From: Trachythela sp. YZ-2020
Taxonomy: Eukaryota; Cnidaria; Anthozoa; Malacalcyonacea; Clavulariidae
Reading direction: 5' to 3'
Assembly (NCBI GenBank): GCA_016169945.1
Contig: JADLSH010000373.1
Coordinates: 2,046,001-2,110,000 of the forward strand
DNA: 64,000 bases
Part shown: positions 1 to 12,100 of the stretch, piece by piece
Position numbering within the stretch: position 1 is the first letter of the stretch
How the letters are laid out: each line of letters opens with the position of its first letter
Program-made: the position numbers and the translations under genes
The notes under the pieces: generated by a model
Seen by the model: the letters and a program-made list of their open reading frames with translations, nothing else
The model's database searches: none
Told to the model about the DNA's origin: nothing

Positions 1-239
1 GTGTAGTCAGTGTTTACCTTTGATACAACTGGCAAATGAAATTTTAGAACATGGAATTTGTCAAGTGTCAAATCTCTTTCAGACATTATTCCCTAATGTT
101 AAGTATCAATCTGACAAAGCGATCCGAAAACTTATGCAACTTCCTGTTGTTATCTTTGAACTGGAACTTCAAGGTCCAGGGTCACAAAAACTTTTTGTAG
201 CAGAGAGATATTCTGGGATGAATTACTTGTCTTTTCAAA
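1..239 (+). CDS. Possible exon entering from the left edge
   Basis: One frame is open from the left edge to a stop at 242-244. It reads about 79 residues, with a possible Cys-x2-Cys pair at the very start and a mixed helix/strand composition. Just before the stop lies AAAG followed by GTAGTT (exon end 239, donor 240), which resembles a splice donor in phase 1. The downstream PHD exons of the neighbouring gene also use phase-1 boundaries, so this could be an upstream exon of that gene or the end of another gene. I do not recognise a family. Real coding status is uncertain. Confidence 0.35.
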
Positions 240-388
240 GGTAGTTCAACAGTTTCTTTTATTACGAAACATGGGGAAAAGCGATAGAAAGATAACAGCT
301 AACATGCCAAAAGAGAGCCTGCTACTGTTATAACCTTGCATCGTCAGAAGCTGACCGATTACTAATTAAGTACACTGCTTGTAAAAGC

Positions 389-2953
389 ATGGGTCTCTCA
401 GCAAAATCTGCTAAGACATTATATGGATTTCGAGACCTTCATAAACAAGAGGAGAGGATTATGGATGCTATTGAAACAACATACGTCATCAGAAAAACCA
501 TAGCAGAATTAGCTAAGGCAGAAAGCACAGCATCTCTTAATGCACTTGGAATCCATGTTCCAGATGATTCTGAATCAGATTCTGATAGCATGGAAGAATC
601 AGAATGCTGCGTGTCCAATGACTTTGAAGAAGATAATTCCAAGCAAAGCAACTCCGATAGTGATGAAAGAAAAATAATGGAATTTAATGAACAGCCTGAC
701 CACACAGCCCATACTAGCTTGTTAACCGTTGACCAAGCTAACACCAGCCAGCCTCTTAAAGAAAGCCAAGGCATTCAGCTTCTCCCTACACTGAATCATA
801 TGTTGTCAATTCTTCGTAGAAATAAGCTGAATTGGTTTGCACTTGTCGAAGAGTTGAACGTTTTAGCTAGGGAATGTTCTCCAGAATCAATTGATCAACT
901 ATTGACTGATTTTGCACTTTTTCTGTCGAGCAGTGATGCGACAGTCGAAGAAAAGAAGTTGATTGAAGAATCCAGGCAAGCATACCTTGAAACAGAAAGA
1001 ATAAGATACAATTCTGAGGATTCGGAAGATATTCAAAGTGATAGTGACAGCGATGTTGTAAATCCGGATGACTGGCTGAATATCACTGAGTTAAATTCAG
1101 AAGCAGCCAAAGAGATGATTATTAAACAACGAAAAATCTACAAGAGAAAGAAAAAAAGAAGAGCTATTAAAGTAGCAACAAATGCTCGCATTCTCCGACG
1201 GCGACTGCCAAATCGAGTAGCTAGTATTCTTTTAAAATACCCTAACATAGGAGAAGACATAGAGACATTTGTCAAAGAACGAAAAGTTGGCGCAGACGCG
1301 TGGAGAAGAACTGGAGTTCTAACTTTCACTTATGGTAAGACTTCTCAAGTTTCTGGGCAGAAAGTTACGTACGGTCGGATCAAGAAATTCCTTGAAGACA
1401 AGTACGGGACTAATTTTGGTTATGGTACGATTGTGCAACTGTGTGTGGCAAGAAATCGTAGAAGATTATCTGCAAAGCGTTACAAAGGCGTAGCTAAAAT
1501 AACCTGTCGGAAAGCACGTAAAGGTTTCTCGGTTAAATTTAATCCGGACGCGCATTACAGCTCAGCAATGTACCGCGGTCTTGATTACCTGCAGTTAAGA
1601 GATGGTACTAAATCATTAACTTTGAATAGAGACGATGCTGCTGGTTTCCGACTTGACACGACATTTACCCACAAGCAGCATGCGTCCTTTTCAACATGTG
1701 ATGAACCCGAGAAGACAACTAGATCTGATTATCTGAACAAATATACATCCATCTTACAAGTATCGTCATATATGTTTATGTCTACTGAAACAACAAAGGA
1801 AGTGTGCGGTGGAGTGGTAAAGGCTCATAACCTGTTCGATAAAAGTCCCGCGCAACATGCAGCAGATCTGCAAATGTTGGAGGAAAAATCAGAGTTTAAA
1901 TCACTCTTTTGTGATAAACAGGTTGAGTATGTCCGTGTCGATGGAGGTTCTGATGAATCTCCCTCACATAAGGAAGTGCAGTTTTATTGGACCGAACGAC
2001 ATCTTATCAAGGGAAACACAAGCATTGTTTTGACAACCCGTCATAGTGGTGGATCGTATCTTAATAGAGTCGAACTACTCAATGGCTGCTTGGCAGTGGC
2101 CCACTGCAATCTCTTCATTCCATCTACTCTTGGAGGCCCGTGTTATACCAAAGAAGGGTTAGACAAGGAACAATTAGCAAAAAATTTGGACTTAGCTACG
2201 GATGTTTACATAAAGAAAGTTAATGGCGCACCATGTGCCCAACAACCAGTGACGCTCGTCAAAGGTGCAAGTGGAGTACATGCAAAGTATTTGGCAGAAA
2301 GACGTCCAAAGTTGCTCACTTATCTAGGTGGCAAGAAGATCGAGAAGCAGGCCCTGAAAGAGAACGATGCGACACTGTACAACTACTTTGAAGAGATTTG
2401 GGGTGTCCGCAATAGACACATGGTGAAAAATCTGTCACAACCTTACGTCTTCATGCTACTACCATGTAAAATAAAAAATTGCCCTCATCCAAAGTGTCAA
2501 CCCAATGCAGAGGATTTTGACAACACCTGGTTTCCCGCTGGTCCAAAGTTAAAGTATTTTCCCGTACCGATTGCGGACCCAAAACGACCCTGGGGAGGCC
2601 CTTGTGAAAAGTGCAGTGGAAAGTGTGCTGGTCACTATCTCAACCCAAAAGACCATTACCTGCATTACCAAGCGCATGGGGAAAAGGGGATGATGTTTAA
2701 GCCTCCATCTGTAGTTGTTTCCGAAGCACGGATGAGTGCTGAAAGGGAAGGGAGAAGTTTTTCAAGTGAAGATATTGTAGAACTAGCGAAGGAAACACTA
2801 TTAACTGAGGAAGAAGTTCAAATGTGGCTACAACACGTTTCTGATGTTGCTACAAGGAGGAAAGCAGGGGCAAAACAAGCAGCCATTACAAGACGTCAGA
2901 AGAAAACCAGCGCTGCGATCGACAAGGAGTCGTCCAAAGGTGAGATAAACTAA
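389..2953 (+). CDS. DDE-transposase-like nuclear protein, main exon
   Basis: An intact 854-codon frame. The N-terminal third is acidic and Ser/Glu-rich, followed by a Lys/Arg-rich block near residues 250-275. The central and C-terminal part looks like a DDE nuclease fold: an Asp in GFRLDTTFTH, a second in VRVDGGSDESP and a Glu in SGGSYLNRVELLNG. A Cys-rich segment with CKIKNCPHPKC and CEKCSGKC pairs follows. The frame is open upstream to 296, so the true start may be earlier, through a 5' exon. Near the 3' end, AAAG|GTGAGA at 2939/2940 is a good phase-1 donor, and splicing there replaces the last four codons with the PHD exons downstream. The family is not recognised; transposase-derived is inferred from the D-D-E spacing and from the mobile surroundings. 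It is either a domesticated gene or an undecayed transposon gene. Confidence 0.6.
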   Translation: MGLSAKSAKTLYGFRDLHKQEERIMDAIETTYVIRKTIAELAKAESTASLNALGIHVPDDSESDSDSMEESECCVSNDFEEDNSKQSNSDSDERKIMEFNEQPDHTAHTSLLTVDQANTSQPLKESQGIQLLPTLNHMLSILRRNKLNWFALVEELNVLARECSPESIDQLLTDFALFLSSSDATVEEKKLIEESRQAYLETERIRYNSEDSEDIQSDSDSDVVNPDDWLNITELNSEAAKEMIIKQRKIYKRKKKRRAIKVATNARILRRRLPNRVASILLKYPNIGEDIETFVKERKVGADAWRRTGVLTFTYGKTSQVSGQKVTYGRIKKFLEDKYGTNFGYGTIVQLCVARNRRRLSAKRYKGVAKITCRKARKGFSVKFNPDAHYSSAMYRGLDYLQLRDGTKSLTLNRDDAAGFRLDTTFTHKQHASFSTCDEPEKTTRSDYLNKYTSILQVSSYMFMSTETTKEVCGGVVKAHNLFDKSPAQHAADLQMLEEKSEFKSLFCDKQVEYVRVDGGSDESPSHKEVQFYWTERHLIKGNTSIVLTTRHSGGSYLNRVELLNGCLAVAHCNLFIPSTLGGPCYTKEGLDKEQLAKNLDLATDVYIKKVNGAPCAQQPVTLVKGASGVHAKYLAERRPKLLTYLGGKKIEKQALKENDATLYNYFEEIWGVRNRHMVKNLSQPYVFMLLPCKIKNCPHPKCQPNAEDFDNTWFPAGPKLKYFPVPIADPKRPWGGPCEKCSGKCAGHYLNPKDHYLHYQAHGEKGMMFKPPSVVVSEARMSAEREGRSFSSEDIVELAKETLLTEEEVQMWLQHVSDVATRRKAGAKQAAITRRQKKTSAAIDKESSKGEIN

Positions 2954-3110
2954 AAATTGCCAATGTACAGTACTTTATTTTCGTGTTTTAACCGTGACAT
3001 TACTAGATCGTGTTTTAGTTCATCGACTTGCTTGTCTTAGCTATAAATGCTTACGGTGGCAATAAATGATCATGTTTGTTCCTAAAAATGATTTCTTAAT
3101 GGTTTTATAG

Positions 3111-3254
3111 ATGTGTTCTGTTTATGTCGGCAAGGCAAGTTTGGCAAGATGATTGGCTGTGACAACCCTACCTGCACAGTGAAATGGTTTCACATGGAGT
3201 GTGTTGGACTATCTTCTGCTCCAGATGGTGACTGGATTTGTACGATTTGCAAAG
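3111..3254 (+). CDS. PHD-finger exon 1 (spliced to the DDE-like gene)
   Basis: A 144-nt exon preceded by an acceptor (ttttatag, ending 3110) and followed by donor AAAG|GTGCGC at 3254/3255. Joined in phase 1 to the exon ending at 2939, it encodes a complete C4HC3 PHD finger: FCLC, GCDNPTC, WFHMEC and ICTIC carry all eight ligands. The pattern resembles ING-type PHD fingers, which read histone H3 tails; methyl-lysine binding here is inferred. Both ends are phase 1, so the exon can be duplicated or skipped without a frameshift. Confidence 0.65.
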
Positions 3255-3531
3255 GTGCGCGCAAACACCTTTTATCAACGATTTTGGTCATTTTCTCGAA
3301 TTTAATACTATTAACCCCAATAACCATTAACGTGCAGGACTGTTCCCTTTTATTATTAAAATGGTCTGACGTTAGACACAGTAAAATGATTAAGTAGGAC
3401 GCATGCTGGTTACACGCCGCATTGCATGTTGAAGGGTTAAAATTGTTGTTTTTAGATGCTACTTCTGGGAAATGGTTGCATTGTCTACATAAGCACTAAT
3501 CACGTAACTTTCTTTACCGTTGTTTCTTTAG

Positions 3532-3678
3532 GTGCTGACGTGTTTTGTTTATGTGGGCAAGAGTATGGGGATATGATCGGCTGTGACAGCCCCACTTGTC
3601 CAGTCGAGTGGTTCCATATAGGTTGTGTTGGATTATCGTCTATACCAGAGGGTGATTGGATATGCACTTTCTGTAAGG
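3532..3678 (+). CDS. PHD-finger exon 2, followed by a two-codon terminal exon
   Basis: A 147-nt exon after acceptor tttcttta|g (AG at 3530-3531), ending with G|GTATGT at 3678/3679. It encodes a second full C4HC3 PHD finger (FCLC, GCDSPTC, WFHIGC, ICTFC) closely similar to the first, again in phase 1. The next acceptor, ttttcag ending 3786, would complete GGT and then give TAA at 3789-3791, so the predicted protein ends just after the last zinc ligand. The exon may come from exon duplication. Whether both fingers are used together or alternatively cannot be told from DNA. Confidence 0.62.
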
Positions 3679-3791
3679 GTATGTAAGCAATATCCACTGT
3701 TTATCTTTCTAAGTCCGATCCACTGCTTATCGTTTCTGACTCCGATTTAGCCTTCTAACTAATTTGATACCATATTATGTTTTCAGGTTAA

Positions 3792-6700
3792 CGATGACCA
3801 GGATGTAAAGGAAACAAATTAGTTTGCCAAATGAGATCGTTGTGCAGAACTTATTTCATAACGTAACCTATACTATAGGTGTATTGTATAGTACATTCTA
3901 AAACCTTGCTAATATATGTATAGGAAACTACACGGTTCGAGAAGTACTGAAACATCGCACGCTTGTTTGGCGAAATACTTATAATACCGTGCGGCATTAT
4001 AAATATTTCGCCAAACACAAGCACATCGAGAACAAGTGTAACTTCCTATTAATATAATTTTATAGTCAATTTTACACGAGCAATCAATCATAAGAAACAC
4101 ATTAAGGTAGTCAAGCGAGCACAGCCATACGTAATTTCTGACATTAATTTTCAATTCATATCAGTGAAAAACTGTGAATAATCTTTATTTCTGCTTTATC
4201 TTTAATATTTAAACATACTTAAAGAGTTCATTGCAAAACAACAGCTCAGAAAATATAAATTTTCAAGTTGTTTATTTATATTTTGAGATCTTGTGTATAA
4301 TGCACGCGGGCTCGTATCCGTGCCGTTTAATCTTTAATCGGCACACCTGTGGATTAATGTTAACCAATCAGAATCGAGTAAATTGACTAAATTGATATTA
4401 ATAGTGTAATTCAACTAACAACTAACATATCAGGTGATAAATGTTCATTATCACATTTACTGTACTGTGTTTCAGTGTTCAGTTCGATGTAATAAAAGAA
4501 TTAAATTGAACCTGTATTAAATTTATCACATTACCATTTTTATTATCATCTTGATGCGATATTACAAATATGGAATTTATATAAATCAGCCTCCACTGCA
4601 CGCATGCAAGGCAGCACTTCACTTGCGATAGTAATTTCTAGTTTGGAATATTTTGCAAGCTATCCATCTCAAGAATACAATCCATAGCAGTTCATTGCAG
4701 TCCATACATAATTATTTGAAACGTAAACTGTTTTAGCAGTATTTAATTAAAAAGTCTTCATTTCTGGGCGAAGGCCCCAGGTACAGGGGACATTTTTTGA
4801 CATTCGGAACCTTTGATACTCCCCATGATGTGGGGCATTTGCGAATATTAGAACAAGGTCAAAGTCAAATCCCCACTCTGGCCCGGGGTGGGGGGGGTCG
4901 GGGTTTACATTGACTCATGCATAAGCTATATAAATAGATTCTGTATTTGCAGGCTAGGTTCATCATCCATTACAATTATTTAATCCTATTCTAATTTTGA
5001 AATAATATTTTATAGTTAGTTGAAAATTTGAATACCAATTGAATATTTAAAAAATACATTAACCTAAGCTACACCTCGAGTTACACTTATTCAGAAAGTA
5101 CTATTTACAATTTGATTTCAATACACAATATGTACAGTAAATAATTTACAGACTACCTTTTAATATTGAATTAATACTGTGCAAAAGGTTTAATAATTTA
5201 TAAACAGAATTTAACTATGACTTAATACCTGACTGTAATGCTAAAACTTCAATGTATCTGATGCATAAATGCTAAAACTAAAATCCTGCTGCTTTTTAAA
5301 CCTATTTAGAGTGTGTTTTATGACTTAGAATTTAAAAAAACCTACTGTTTACTTGTAGAATGAAAGAACCAAGGCACTCCAAGTAGAAAAACATTTGCAA
5401 AAACTGCTTTAACTCGTGCAAAAACTAGCAGATATGCAATTTAAATAATGCTTTTGTAAAATACATTAAATTTTGCCTAAATGCGACTCAAATTTTCGCG
5501 CCAAAACACAAGAGAAACTCTGTTCTTGTACGTCACAAAGGTCATTGTTTACAGCATTCTAGGGCAGTTTTTGTATCAATTTTAAGTCGCAAAATATGGC
5601 TATAAAACGTACGATCAATCGGTAAAAATACATGATCAGCATTGATAGACGACATGAGAATATTTCTAGAGCAAAATCGTTTACTGACGGTCTCTTACAA
5701 CATTACAATACCTGAAAACGTTGAGCAAATCGATTATAAAACGATGAATATGTTCGAATTGTGTTCACTCATGGCGTCCTTTCACGGCTGTTTTCTCCGT
5801 AATACGTGCAGCAAATTCCTTTTAATTTGCACAGAATTTAGCCAAGGCTTCTCTTTACACACAGCGATAAAAATAACAACGATCGCGACGTAGACTTGAT
5901 AGAAAATTAATAATTTGTTCTTTGAAACAAAATTGCCGCCATGACAACAAAATTTCTCGAAGAAGTGAATTTGATACCACTCTACCGGCATGCATTGCGC
6001 CAAAGCTCCATTAGGCAATAGGCCTATTGGTATAACCTAATTGTATCTAAACCGAGAACAAGACCATCACTCTGTATTTCTGTTTAATGTGTTTTGATTT
6101 TATAAAGATATATTTTAGTCTTATCACAAGTGTCAAATAGATAAACTATTCATATATAAAAACTTACTCGGAGGAACAGCATGTGTTGTTGTTGAAGGAA
6201 ACAAACACAGATGTTGATGTGATCGAATTTCCCATTGTGACTGTCAGTCTTGAGTGTTGCATACATTGGTTTGAACACAAACATCGCTAAAAGAAGCCAC
6301 ATCTCTTTTTATAATCACCATTTAATTTGACATCTCGCATATTTTCACAAAATATAATTTATATTATTATAGTACCTAGTTTCTTTCTTAGAGTTATAGT
6401 AGTTGTCCAACAAAAATACTGCAACGCCATCTCCAAAATTGATCGTAAATGCAAACCTTTTTGCCTATCTACTTTCCTTGAATTTTTTGGCAAGTGATTG
6501 CCTTTCCTCTACTTGCCTTGATGAGTCCACTCCTGCCGCCATGTTAGAAATTGATGCCAACTCAGTGAGACAGCCAGTTTGAGCAGTATTTTTTCGCAGT
6601 TAAGAGCACTATATTTACTGTAAAATATTTATTATAGGTATAGTTTTATATTCATGCCTGCTGGTCATACCATATTTATGGCTTGATATTGACAAATAAA

Positions 6701-7554
6701 TTGTTGCACTTATCTGGCTTCCGCCATTTACACACATTTTGTTTTAATTTCATGCAAGAACCAATTAAATAAAACAACAGCAATTTAACTAAACTTACCA
6801 TTTGAAATATCTTGCAGTCAAACAGAAGCCTTTCTTTCTCTCGTTTTCCCTCCCATTTGTTAAAACGAACTGCTTTGTATTTATTTTGTAAAATGCTGTG
6901 CGTTGTGTAAAGATATAAAAAACGACAACAAAGCAAACTATATTTACCTGTAAAAACCCTTCCTCCTTTTGTGCTTCACATTTTCAACAGTGTCTTGAGA
7001 ATAATTGTACGTATATGTAATGATATATATTAATTGGCAAAAATTAATTATTTAAAATTCAGCTTTTTCATTTTCAAAATTCCCGCCGCGTAGCTGTCTG
7101 TGAATTCCTCCCCTGGTTTTCGTTTCACAGGGAAATTTTATGATTTCAGCCAGCCAATCAGAGAGCTTAAAGTTGAGACGTACGGCAGGAACCAGTCATC
7201 CCGCATGAATTTTGACGAAAATCAGCTAAATTTGCTGAATTTTCGCAAAAATATCCCATTTTAATGTTGTTTAAACAAACAAAAATACGGTAAATGTTTA
7301 AAAGTTATTTCTGCTCATAATTTGTTAGTTTTTTTAAAGAATTTAGATGTATATGTATGTTATTTTTCGTGATTTAGTGTTTGTATACGGTGAGAGAGTT
7401 GCCAACCTTCTATAATTAATTATACATAAGACGTCAGTCATGACGTGTGCGCTACTTCATGTAATACCAATTATAGTTGATCTGACTTAATTTTAAGTGA
7501 TTTTGAGCGATTTTTTTTAAATAAAATACATTTTCGGGCTATTATGGTTCTGTG
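3792..7554. other. Gene-free AT-rich stretch
   Basis: No convincing coding frame, RNA gene or complete transposon is visible on either strand. The short open frames have no family signatures. Local features are an imperfect inverted repeat at 3922-4050, a small hairpin near 4319-4344 (gtgccg...cggcac) and a G-rich patch near 4880-4905. Confidence 0.5.
3922..4050. repeat. Imperfect inverted repeat, MITE-like
   Basis: Left and right arms of about 50-60 bp can pair; both contain TTTGGCGAAATA and a Cys-box-like cgag segment in mirrored order. The centre is about 10 bp (accgtgcggc). Arms differ by several small indels. It may be an old foldback or non-autonomous DNA element. No clear target-site duplication was found. 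Confidence 0.45.
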
Positions 7555-7561
7555 ACTTGGA

Positions 7562-7756
7562 CACAGTATAGAGACGACCAGTAGGGCCACTCGGCGATGC
7601 AACATGTAGCCGGCTTTTTATGCAAAAATATGCAGTTTACTGGCCAGGAAAGTTAGTCCAGCTTGCTTATTGGCCAGAAAAAGCAATTGCCAATGCGTAA
7701 TGAGAGGCCACACAAAATTTCAAATGAGTGGCCCTGCTGGTCATCTCTATACTGTC
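7562..7756. mobile_element. Short MITE with ~30-bp inverted ends
   Basis: The left end ACAGTATAGAGACGACCAG matches the inverted right end with a few changes, and the similarity runs about 30 bp to the GGGCCACTC core. ACTTGGA flanks it at 7555-7561 and 7757-7763 as a 7-bp direct repeat, possibly a target-site duplication of 7-8 bp. The interior lacks coding sequence. The TSD size suggests a hAT-type origin, by inference. Confidence 0.6.
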
Positions 7757-8776
7757 ACTTGGATTTCCCCAAGAATCCAGGGAAAACTGTGATCGGCTAA
7801 TCTATAACTAGAAATACATTCATGCTGAACCCCCTCGCCCATTAGAACCAAGCAATTAAACTCCCCAAAGGTTATTGTAACATGAAGTATTGAGTTGATC
7901 ACTGTAACCATGGTAACATGCAATTTGTACAAAATGGCAAAGTAGTGAGAAGGTTTGTACTTTAACTGTAAAATTATCAATTGTCCAAATATATAAAGTA
8001 GCTATGCTATTACGTACTCTTTTAGCTTTGATTTACTCACAAAACGTTTAAAAATTGTCATAAAATTTCAACTGTTTTTTAAAGTATTTTTATACTGTGA
8101 AGTTTTTGAGATTAAAATATGTTGTTTCTTATTTTATAACGCATTTGAATTAATATTAAAACACTTTAAGATTAATCAATGTTTGTATTGACCACACAGG
8201 ATGAACTACGCATTTTTAAAACCAAAAACTATAGTGATGCAAATTTGACGGCAAAACTGCAAAAGCAACTCTGCAAAAGCAAGTATGCAAAATAGACACT
8301 TACCCATTTAAAATGCTTTAAAACTCAAAAACCTTGTCCTTTTGACTGATTTCTTTTCCTCTACAAATTTTTCATTTATCTTGTTTTGAAGACTTTATTT
8401 CATTATTTTTCTGTGTTATTTCCAGACTCCTGAGTACAAAACAATGTACAAAACTATTTTTGGCCTAAACTTGCCCATGTGCATTAAGTAGAAACCGTCC
8501 ATGACATAGGGTCCATGACATCGCGGTGGACAACTTTAGATTTCGCTATGTTGTCACACCCCCGGGTGTAAATATCCAAGCAGAATTAGTGCTGGTTCTT
8601 GCGGTCAACTACATGACTGCTAGTTAATCCAGGGGTTTCAGAATGATTTGGAGTAGGCGGCTGTACCAAAAAAGTAGCCGGCTGTGACTGATAGTCTAAA
8701 AAACATGTCGGATTCGGGGGGGCCGGGGGGCCTTCGCTGCAAATTAACAATTAAATAAAATAGAGTAGGTGAAAAG

Positions 8777-8855
8777 ACAAAGTACAACAGAAGTGTTAAC
8801 ATATTAATTAGATGTGACATCTAATTAATATGTTAACACTTCTGTTGTACTTTGT
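8777..8855. repeat. Perfect 39-bp palindrome, 1-nt spacer
   Basis: Arms 8777-8815 and 8817-8855 are exact reverse complements with only G8816 between them. It lies inside the 3' end of the hAT element. Such a foldback can arise by template switching or be an assembly or amplification artefact. Confidence 0.85.
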
Positions 8856-9154
8856 TTATACGTTTGTAAGTGACAATGTGCACAATGCACTTGAATGTGC
8901 TAGCCTTTTAGTAGTATTTACTAGTAGTATTTTAATTTTTATAGCATGAGCTGCATCACAGCATGAACATAATGACAATGTATATTAATGAGTATGACTA
9001 TGAATATTATGAGTCTCAAAGCATAATCAACTAATGTTATATTTATGCACTAATACTAATTAACAGAACTTGTCTTTAAAATTGCATCATCACTTTATCA
9101 GTTTATCATAATTAATTAACTGTCAAATAAGTGAAAGTCACTTGAAAAACATGA

Positions 9155-12100
9155 TTACCATGGTAGATCTGACTCGTTCTCTGGGTCACTGTCAAATTCG
9201 GATTCCCCAATGCTTAAGTCACTTTCAGAGTCATCTTCCTGCTCAGGAAGATTCAGGGCTGCAACTACAGAGTCAATTTCATTTTCTGAGCAGTCTGTAT
9301 CAATGTTGCTGCCAGCAACTGTTAGTGACCCCTCTCCACTGACAAGTGTATCTTCAGGCTCCTCCACCAGACTGACCTGAACAACTTCTGCAGAAGCAGG
9401 TGCCTCATTGGAGGCAAGCGTCTTCCTTGCTTTTGCCAGTTTTTTACGTTTGGGTAACCATTTCTTCACAGCAGCATCAATAAGGGATCCACATTCATCA
9501 ATTCCTGGACCGTTGATCGAGACTTGCATCAGGGACTCCAACATGTCGTTCTTGAGAGTGCTGCGCAGACGAGTTTTTAACCTTTTTACAGCTGATGCAC
9601 CTCTTTCCGGCCAAGCATTGGATACTGGAAGAGACAGACAAACTTCTGCAATCTGTAGCAGCAATGGCATAAAGTGCTCGTACGTTGCACGTTGCGACAA
9701 CATTTGATGAAGAGCCCACTCTGTTGGAGTTGTGGAAACCAGATTTCTATTCTTAGGGGGGTGTAGAATGTGCTGAGGTATCTCATTTTTTAGTTGCAGC
9801 AGGTTGTATTTAAATTTCTTCCATTCGCATTCTAGCTCCTCTGCTTTCTCTTTTTGATCTGCATCAACTGCTTCCTGATAAAAATGGTTTCCCAAGGTCT
9901 TAATTTCTGCGACACCATACTCTGTGAAGGACAGATCTGATCTGTTTGGTACTGCAATTGGGTCGAACATCTTGAAGGCTGACAAAACGGGAAGGCTCTC
10001 AGAGAATCGATTGTTAATGTTGTCCTTTAGTGAGTCAGTGTATTTCACGGTAAGGTTTTCCAAATAAGACTCAGCTGTGGGTGTCAAAGAAATCTAGATC
10101 GTGGCAAGCCTGCCACCTTCACCAAGGTCCTTTTGTAATTTTCTCAATGGCTTCTTCTCAGCAGCGATTTCAGTAAGTTGATCAAGAGTGTAATCAATTG
10201 CTGGCTGGATAGCAGAAAACGATACAGTGCCTCGCTGAAAAGCTTTGCTCAGATGGGAAAGGGCAGGCAGAGCCTCGTGCAGGAGGTACACAGCAGAGAG
10301 GAACTGGATATTGCCTGTTTGCTTGAGCAAACCAATGGCCGTACTGTCATTTTCCAATTCTTTGTAAAGTCTGAGGGTTTGTGTTAAAGGCATAAAGTCT
10401 TCAAACACTCCTCTAATTGCCAGATCAGTTGACAGCCACCTTGTTCTACAGGCTTTCTTCACTTTCTTTGCGATAACTTTCTTGGTTTTATTATTCTGAA
10501 CCACCAGCGCCTTTGCCGCCACTGCTGCCTTGGCGTAGGCTGCACTTCGCTTTGCGGAGTTTTTGAAAAAAGTCCAAAGCTGCATCAACACCTTCTCGAC
10601 TGTCTTTACAATATGTAGCTAACGCGATCATTTGCATCACCACACGCAAGTGCTAGTCTGTGACATATGCAGTGAATATTCAACATGAGCTTGCATTCTC
10701 TACGCAACTGAACAGCTACTCCATTTCGCTTCCCAATCATAACACTGCAGCCATCAGTAGCAAGACCAGTTAGCTTTGTCTTATCAAGCTCAGCTGCTGC
10801 CATCTGCTTGATTAACATGCTCTTGATTGCATTGGAATTGGCAGAAGTAAACTCTTCAAGAACATCGTCAACTGCAAGAAATTTGACATCTGGCATGCCA
10901 GAGTGTTGATCAACGTACTGAACAAAACTGATCAGTTGCTCTTTGTTTGAGACGTCGCAAACTTCGTCACAAAGAATGCTGAAGAAGTTGGCTTTGCCTA
11001 CTTTCTGAAGAACTTGCTCTCTAATTGTTTCTCCGAGAATAAGAAACATCTCCCTCACAGAACCTGCCGACTTATGGTCAAAGTACTGGATATCAGGCAG
11101 TTTCAGTAATCGTACCAGTTCAATAAGTCGAACAAATTTGCAATTGGCAAAGTTCTTCTTTGGCAATCCAGTACAAAGACGTTATGATACATGTCCTCTT
11201 TTATCTCCTCTCTCTTGTCAATCTGCTTCTGGAATGTAGAAACCCTGTTCATTAGTTCAGCCTCCACAACTGCCAAATGTTGATCGGTATTGGCATGTTC
11301 TTCTACTGCTTTTCGTTTGTACCTAACTGAAGCACTTGAGTTAAACTTCTTTGCCTTGTTCTGGGGATTCGAAGTATCATGTTTTCTGCAGAGTAGGCAG
11401 AACATTCCGTTTCCCTCCTTAAACACCAACCAAAAAAAAACGGTTTTCTTACAGTAGCTCAATTCCTTGTCAAATATCCAGTGATGCTGAAATTTGTCCC
11501 TTGTCTTGATTCTTTCTTGCTAATATCTGTGCAGTGCTTTTCTTGGCAGCAATAGTAGCTATGTAGGTGGGAACAGTCTGCAAAAGAGGTTTCTAGGAGT
11601 CGTTGTGCATATTTTGTTGGAACAGGCTTGACACCAGCCTTCCTATTTGAATCACTAAACACCACAGTATTGCTTTGACTGGCTGATTCTAGCTTGTCAA
11701 TGTTATTTTCAGGTGCTTCCTTTGTGTTCTCACTTACTGACGAAGTTACTGTACTGCCTGTAGATTCAAGACTATCAACAACAGGCCCATTGTCGTTTTG
11801 CTCCACTATTTGCTCTAAAATTGGCCAAATCAATGTTCAGTTATTTCATATCTATAATGTGCATGAGGTAAACGGAATTTATTGGATTTACAATTATTCA
11901 GACTGTAGATTCTGACTTATCGTCGCCTGTAAAATGCCTATCATCACTGATGAGACCGTGGACCGGACGTGGTCTGTTTTTCTTTCAGATCCAGATTGCA
12001 TGTAGATTGCACTGATCCAAATTTCAAGCAAGATGAAGGATAAATTTCTGTCTTTAACACAGTTTATTATACAAATAATATCTTGAATATTAAACTATTT

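Noticed and set aside
7747..7980. 77-codon minus-strand open frame
   Set aside because: Runs into the end of a MITE and shows no protein-like pattern.
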